DNA of 11,253 nucleotides, taken from positions 1 to 11,253 of the forward strand of contig BQIY01000032.1 in NCBI GenBank assembly GCA_021604265.1, in the 5' to 3' direction. Below the pieces are notes generated by a model, which saw only the letters and a list, made by a program, of their open reading frames with translations, was not told where the DNA came from and searched no databases. The translations under genes and the position numbers were made by a program. Shown in pieces: positions 7,309 to 11,253 of this stretch (within the stretch, counting starts at the first letter, position 1; the number at the start of each line of letters is the position of its first letter). This DNA comes from Nitrospirales bacterium (GTDB lineage Bacteria > Nitrospirota > Nitrospiria > Nitrospirales > UBA8639).

Positions 7309-9660
7309 TTAGTCGAGACACTCGGCAAGTTGAAATTCTTCGCAGAGATCCGTAAATTCACGGCGCCTGAATCCTCTCTGATAGAGGGTAGATGCCACTT
7401 CCCTTGCTTGTTCCATATAGCCAAGATGAAGCAGGGCGGGAAGAACAGTATTCATATAGGTGACCTCTTCGCGGTCCTCAATCAGTGGTTCGAGTTTTTC
7501 ATATACCTCTTCAAAAACGATCTGACTTGCATCGTTGTTACCGAGTTTGTGTAGCACCCGCCCTTTTAAGTTAAGTATTAGTCCCATTTCGTTCAGTGTA
7601 GAAAAGTTCGCATCGTCCCAATTCACCAATTCCCGATAATGGGCTTCCCCTGCTTCTACTACTGTTAGTGCTTCCTGAAGACGGCCTAGAATAAGATAAA
7701 CCCGCGCGAGAGATACGTGACTCAAGGCAAAATTACTGTGGAGCTGATAATCTTCCGGATTCGCCTGATGCAGTGCTTCATCCATCGCCATGGATGCCAG
7801 GCAAGCCTCAAGCGCGAGATCGTGTAGGTCTTGATCGTGGTAGAGGTCGCAGCGCTTGAACTGAATATCGGCCACAGTGGCGTGCAAGCCTGGCTCCAGC
7901 TCTAAAGAGGCGCTCGCCACCAAGTTGGCTTCTTCCAGTACTTTTACTGCTTCGCTACGCTGGCCGGCACGCATTGATGTATCGGCGCTGAGATAGAGAG
8001 AGCGAGCTAATAGACGCCAGCGTTCTTCACTACTTGGGTTTTCCGTTGGCGAAGTTCCAGGCGCTAAGCCCTGAGTAAGTTGGCGGCCGAGTTCAATGCT
8101 ACGCTCGGCATGGTTCTGTGCAAGTTCGAAATTTCCCGATATTTTATGAATGTTGAGGGTGAGCATGTGGACATTACCTAGACGATAAGTTACCAGCTCG
8201 TCATTGGGCGCCTGCTCATGCAGTGCTGCCAAAGCCACAGAAGCTTGATCTAACAGCGCTAAGGCATCTTCTTTTCGGCCCTGAATATCCAACACTTCGG
8301 CAATGCGCGTCATGGCTACCGCAGGATTGCCCTGGGAATCCTGCATTTGTTCCAGTTCAAGTCCGCCATAGTAACTCATCGCTTGATCCGCAACGGATTC
8401 CAATAAATCCAATCGGCCGACTGATTGCAGCCCGGCATTTAAATCATCCAGCATAAAACTCACGAGATTTTCGGCATCCAAGCGGGCGAAATCTGCCCGT
8501 TCACGTTGTTCCTCAGCAATTGCCTGTTCGTATTGTAAATCGGTGGTGTACTTCAATCCCGCCAGGCCTGCGACCAAGACTACGCTTGCTGCTAATGCCA
8601 TCGCGATACGACGCCGTGGGCGATTTTGAATGGCTTCCAATTCATTCATTACTTCACGTGCCGTCGGGCGATTTTCTGCCTGTGGATCCAACATGGCGCG
8701 AAGCAAGCGAATTTCAGAACCAGGAAGATTCGCGGGAATGTCCACCTCAGCTCGCCTGGTCAACTCGATAATTTCAATGGTTGATAGGCCTGTTAACTTG
8801 TCTATGGGATAGAGTTTCTTGCCTGTTAATAACTCGACGGCCAATACCCCTAGCGACCATATATCTGATGCCGTGCCGGCTTGTTCTCCCCGAGCTTGCT
8901 CTGGCGACATATAGCCAGGTGTTCCGGCGATATCACTATTATTTGAAGTGCTGTGATCCACTTCTAAATCATAGGAAGCCGCTAAGCGTAAATTCTCTCT
9001 TCTAGCCAGGCCAAAATCCAAAACCTTTACCTGGTGATCTTTAGTAATCATCACATTTTCTGGTTTCAGATCGTGATGCATAATGCCGCGTTCATGCGCG
9101 ACCACCAGAGCGCTACAAATTTGGTGTAACACTTCAATATTATTAGGAGAGTTTTTCTGATCGAGTGCTTCACGCAAGGTTATGCCATCTATTAACTCGA
9201 GCACCAAAACATCTTTGTCCAGGTCTTCAAAAAAATCGTAAACCTGACAAATATTGGGATGCTGAAGGCTAGAAAGAATTTTCGCCTCATTAACAAAGGC
9301 GGATCGACGTGCCGCTGATATACGCAGTTGGGATTTTATTATTTTGATAGCAACGGGGCGTTCCAGAGTTTCGTTGACCCCCGCATAGATATCACCCATG
9401 CCACCCCGGGCCAGTAATTCCCCTATTCGAATCTTGCCTATCTTACCTTGCAGATTTTCAGGCTCGCCTTCGGGAATGCTAATCTCAATCGGACTTTGAG
9501 CTAGAAATGTCTCACCTAGATCTAATGCTAATAGTTCTTCAACCTCCTGCCTTAGCACAAGGTCATCCCCGCACTGCTTGTGCAGCACTGCCTCTACATC
9601 ATCCGATTCTAGAGCTTCCAGAATGATGTTCTTAATGAGTCTATAACGCTCAGGGTTCAT
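7309..9660 (-). CDS. Transmembrane serine/threonine protein kinase with TPR-like C-terminal domain
   Basis: 783 residues. Residues 1-60 are the helical N-terminal segment common in this kinase group (MNPERYRLIK, LRQEVEELLAL). The Hanks-type kinase domain spans about 76-340: glycine-rich loop RGGMGDIYAG (85-94), ATP-anchoring Lys106 in VAIKI, helix-C Glu125, catalytic loop HHDLKPEN (195-202, Asp197), DFG (215-217), and GTPGYMSPEQ (246-255) in the activation segment. The HRD arginine is replaced by His196, so it is a non-RD kinase. A single membrane helix lies at about 351-370 after an R-P-R-R-R stretch. The remaining 400 residues are helical and TPR-like (for example around 455-500, 560-590 and 650-720), probably in the periplasm as the sensor. 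It is the first gene of a two-gene unit with the sigma factor, its presumed substrate. No good ribosome binding site precedes ATG 9660, and no confident promoter was found (TAAAAT and TAGAAT hexamers lie about 40-55 bases upstream). Confidence 0.95.
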   Translation of the reverse strand: MNPERYRLIKNIILEALESDDVEAVLHKQCGDDLVLRQEVEELLALDLGETFLAQSPIEISIPEGEPENLQGKIGKIRIGELLARGGMGDIYAGVNETLERPVAIKIIKSQLRISAARRSAFVNEAKILSSLQHPNICQVYDFFEDLDKDVLVLELIDGITLREALDQKNSPNNIEVLHQICSALVVAHERGIMHHDLKPENVMITKDHQVKVLDFGLARRENLRLAASYDLEVDHSTSNNSDIAGTPGYMSPEQARGEQAGTASDIWSLGVLAVELLTGKKLYPIDKLTGLSTIEIIELTRRAEVDIPANLPGSEIRLLRAMLDPQAENRPTAREVMNELEAIQNRPRRRIAMALAASVVLVAGLAGLKYTTDLQYEQAIAEEQRERADFARLDAENLVSFMLDDLNAGLQSVGRLDLLESVADQAMSYYGGLELEQMQDSQGNPAVAMTRIAEVLDIQGRKEDALALLDQASVALAALHEQAPNDELVTYRLGNVHMLTLNIHKISGNFELAQNHAERSIELGRQLTQGLAPGTSPTENPSSEERWRLLARSLYLSADTSMRAGQRSEAVKVLEEANLVASASLELEPGLHATVADIQFKRCDLYHDQDLHDLALEACLASMAMDEALHQANPEDYQLHSNFALSHVSLARVYLILGRLQEALTVVEAGEAHYRELVNWDDANFSTLNEMGLILNLKGRVLHKLGNNDASQIVFEEVYEKLEPLIEDREEVTYMNTVLPALLHLGYMEQAREVASTLYQRGFRRREFTDLCEEFQLAECLD

Positions 9661-9769
9661 AGTCGGGGTGCTTGCTGAGAGTGATGATCAATTCTATCCT
9701 ATTTTAAGCCTATAAAAGAGGCCTTTATGCTTACATTTATTTCGGGATGAGGATAGCAATATGCGTTGA

Positions 9770-10003
9770 ATCTCGAGCCCGTTCAAAAACGGGTGGACGG
9801 ATATCGTCATGCAGACCAGCGAGGTGATGTGGCTGAATAAGTCTTTAATCAGCGAATTAGTAGTGAGTTGCTAGAAGGGTGACTTGGAGAAGTACACGGT
9901 ACAAGATCGCGGCCACTGGACACAGCAGGAGCAAGAGGAAGAGATGGATCCGGCTATCTTGAAGTGGCTGGATCGAGAGAACCGCTACTCCACCATGCGG
10001 TAA
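9770..10003 (+). pseudogene. Broken coding remnant with an in-frame stop, identity unknown
   Basis: A plus-strand frame reads SPFKNGWTDIVMQTSEVMWL and continues to a TAG at 9872-9874. The same frame then resumes with protein-like composition: YTVQDRGHWTQQEQEEEMDP, then AILKWLDRENRYSTMR, ending at TAA 10001-10003. The dense, charged, aromatic-containing sequence either side of one stop suggests the 3' end of a decayed gene, with a further TGA just before it at 9767. I do not recognise the family. It sits between the kinase promoter region and the ridA-like gene and opposes both. A short real peptide starting at ATG 9944 (19 residues) is possible but unlikely. Confidence 0.35.
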
Positions 10004-10074
10004 TCTCATACGTGGAACCACGCATTTCGAGAAGCAGTAGGTGACCTATCCGCAATGGAGAGACTTATTTGTTA

Positions 10075-10521
10075 CTACAAAGACCTTCCAAATGCATCGC
10101 GTCGGTCGAATAGCACCGCTCTCTCATCCGAGTTTGCTACTGCATAGGCATCGACTTCTACCACCCTGTCAGGAGACGCTAGGCCAGCCACAATAACAGT
10201 CGTGATAGCCAGGCGGACTCCATCCAAAAGTTCCTGTTTAACCGAGACAAGTTCTTCTATGTCTTGGCGGTTAGTGAGGTAGAAATTCATCTTTACCAAG
10301 TTGTCTAAATTCATATTCGCATCACCTAGTACTGTTTCCAAATTTAGGATCGCCTGGCGACACTGGGCTGAAAAGCCTTGGGCTAACTCTCCATTTGACT
10401 GAATGCCAAATTGGCCCGAGAGATGAAGCGATCGATGTGGGAAAGACGAACTCACTCCATGGGAATATGTGCCATCATAAGGAGCCTGTACCTTAAAGGG
10501 GTCATGTCGCATACTGCTCAT
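10075..10521 (-). CDS. RidA (YjgF/YER057c/UK114) family protein lacking the catalytic arginine
   Basis: 148 residues, slightly longer than the 125-135 typical of the family. The RidA fold is recognisable from SSSFPHRSLHLSGQFGI, through an LNLETVLGDANMNLDNLVKM-like helix-strand segment, to RLAITTVIVAGL and the terminal strand VVEVDAYAV. Classical RidA hydrolyses reactive enamine/imine intermediates using an arginine in a P-A-R-S-type motif. Here the matching segment is L-A-I-T (104-107) with Ile106 in the arginine position, as in Rid subgroups not expected to have that deaminase activity. The protein is presumably cytoplasmic and trimeric, with small-molecule binding at subunit interfaces (family knowledge). 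ATG 10521 is supported by AAGGA 8 bases upstream. It appears to be a single-gene unit. Two inverted repeats lie upstream. Its partners and substrate are unknown. Confidence 0.9.
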   Translation of the reverse strand: MSSMRHDPFKVQAPYDGTYSHGVSSSFPHRSLHLSGQFGIQSNGELAQGFSAQCRQAILNLETVLGDANMNLDNLVKMNFYLTNRQDIEELVSVKQELLDGVRLAITTVIVAGLASPDRVVEVDAYAVANSDERAVLFDRRDAFGRSL

Positions 10522-10558
10522 AATCCTATTCCTTATAGTTACCTATGAATTCCCTGAA

Positions 10559-10583
10559 CCCATAAATATGTTCTATTCATGGG
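10559..10583. promoter_or_regulatory. Operator-like inverted repeat upstream of the RidA-family gene
   Basis: CCCATAAATA, a five-base TGTTC centre, then TATTCATGGG. The arms match at nine of ten positions. It is centred about 50 bases upstream of the ATG at 10521, where a repressor or activator dimer could contact the promoter. No regulator gene is in the window. Confidence 0.45.
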
Positions 10584-10618
10584 AGGATATTGTTGAGCAA
10601 ATACAAACAATCAGCTAC

Positions 10619-10673
10619 TGGCTTAAAAGCCAATATTCGTTAAAAATGAGCCAACTAACTTAGTTTTAAGCCA
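10619..10673. repeat. Spaced perfect 10-bp inverted repeat TGGCTTAAAA / TTTTAAGCCA
   Basis: The left arm is 10619-10628 and the right arm 10664-10673, with 35 bases between them. The left arm also overlaps a smaller palindrome, GGCTT-AA-AAGCC (10620-10631). It lies about 100-150 bases upstream of the RidA-family start, between that gene and the decayed region, so it could be a regulatory site or the edge of a lost element. No target-site duplication was identified. Confidence 0.5.
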
Positions 10674-10738
10674 AGGGCGGAGAGGTTACTTATCGCGGGT
10701 GGGTGTTCACACGTCATAGGACGAGGTTTGGAGCGTCG

Positions 10739-11190
10739 CTATATCTTCAAGAGTGATGCGGACAAACTAACCTTTTGCGAAAGTTCGGTGGAGTCGATTA
10801 GCCCCGATTGAAGAGGAGTAAGCCTTCCTCGGATATAATAAGGAATACGCTAAGGTAAAGCATGCCCATATCCTATTAAGGGCCAATAACGCGACGCCAG
10901 GATCGCAGACCCAGCGTTCGGGTAGATTGGATTTGCTCTTGCTTTCAGCCGCAGGCATGGGAGTCAATTTCAGGCCAAATATCGGTTTCTTCCCGAACAA
11001 TAGCTGACTCATTGCAAGCGCTGAGCAGACATAAAAGAAATGGGTTGGAGGGGTTACCCACGAACATTTGACGAGAAGCACCACGGCATCCAAAAAAATA
11101 CGGTAACGTGATCAGCGCGTCTATTTCTATCAGCTTACTCCACTTTTCTGCTTCTGAATCCTCGTTTCCTCAAGCTAAAAACTGGGCCAT
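10739..11190 (-). pseudogene. Apparent decayed coding region, several minus-strand frames
   Basis: No intact gene is supported, but protein-like stretches alternate between minus-strand frames. One frame (11190 down to a stop at 10945) reads RMAQFLA, a stop, then DSEAEKWSKLIEIDALI. The R-M-A-Q-F-L-A / E-K-W-S-K-L-I pattern faintly recalls the C-terminus of tripartite tricarboxylate transporter binding proteins. Another frame (10849 down to 10739) reads RIPYYIRGRLTPLQSGLIDS and then VSLSASLLKI, faintly like a sulfatase segment (consensus RVPLIIRGP followed by DLAPTLLDLAG). The longest open frame (11093-10767, 108 codons) begins with TTG, has no ribosome binding site and has unusual Cys/Trp/Pro-rich composition, so it is not called as a gene. 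Both family hints are weak pattern matches. The rest of the right end (11191-11253) shows nothing. Confidence 0.3.
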
Positions 11191-11253
11191 ACGCCGCTGA
11201 ATTCAATGCTCACTGAGCGCCTTCTACAACCCTCAAAAACCCCGCCAATATCA

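Noticed and set aside
10007..10019. Small palindrome CGTGG-AA-CCACG downstream of the RidA-family gene as a terminator
   Set aside because: The two-base loop cannot form without melting pairs, and there is no T-run.
10767..11093. 108-codon minus-strand frame as a gene
   Set aside because: TTG start, no ribosome binding site, odd composition rich in Cys and Trp, and protein-like stretches in other frames of the same region.

Overview
The window looks like chromosomal DNA from a Gram-negative bacterium, most likely a gammaproteobacterium, possibly marine. The grounds are an outer-membrane TonB-dependent receptor of the Xanthomonas/Caulobacter type, a probable lipoprotein signal peptide, a serine/threonine kinase with a TPR-like C-terminus paired with an ECF sigma factor of the TIGR02999 (PF07638) type, and intermediate GC content. 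No rRNA, tRNA, CRISPR array or intact insertion sequence was seen.

Layout, left to right. A probable lipoprotein gene runs off the left edge (minus strand, start at 77). Next come an AT-rich spacer and a clear intrinsic terminator (315-339) that closes the minus-strand TonB receptor gene (2890 to 368). Upstream of the receptor, on the plus strand, is a small unusual reading frame with a double-glycine leader motif (3107-3355). It is followed by a very large minus-strand secreted protein (6535 to 3413) built from two ricin-type (QxW) lectin modules, a thrombospondin type 3 calcium-binding stretch and a C-terminal region with an amphipathic beta-hairpin. Upstream of that lie an ECF sigma factor (7303 to 6725) and a transmembrane Ser/Thr kinase with a helical-repeat C-terminus (9660 to 7309), in the same orientation and coupled to each other. 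The right side holds a broken reading frame (9770-10003), an intact RidA-family gene (10521 to 10075) with two inverted repeats upstream, and a stretch of apparently decayed coding DNA to the right edge.

Working model (inference). The kinase has a cytoplasmic catalytic domain and a probably periplasmic helical-repeat domain. It and its sigma factor resemble pairs such as PknS/EcfK of Xanthomonas and PknT/EcfP of Vibrio, in which the kinase activates a sigma factor lacking the usual acidic sigma2.2 motif. Here the acidic DAED motif is replaced by Q-C-T-E, which places a threonine where phosphorylation would be expected. No anti-sigma factor is visible. The adjacent lectin/TSP3 protein, and perhaps the TonB receptor beyond it, are natural candidates for the output. 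The most interesting hypothesis is that a kinase-gated sigma factor controls a secreted, glycan-binding and possibly membrane-inserting protein. The double-glycine peptide between the lectin and receptor genes is a separate curiosity.
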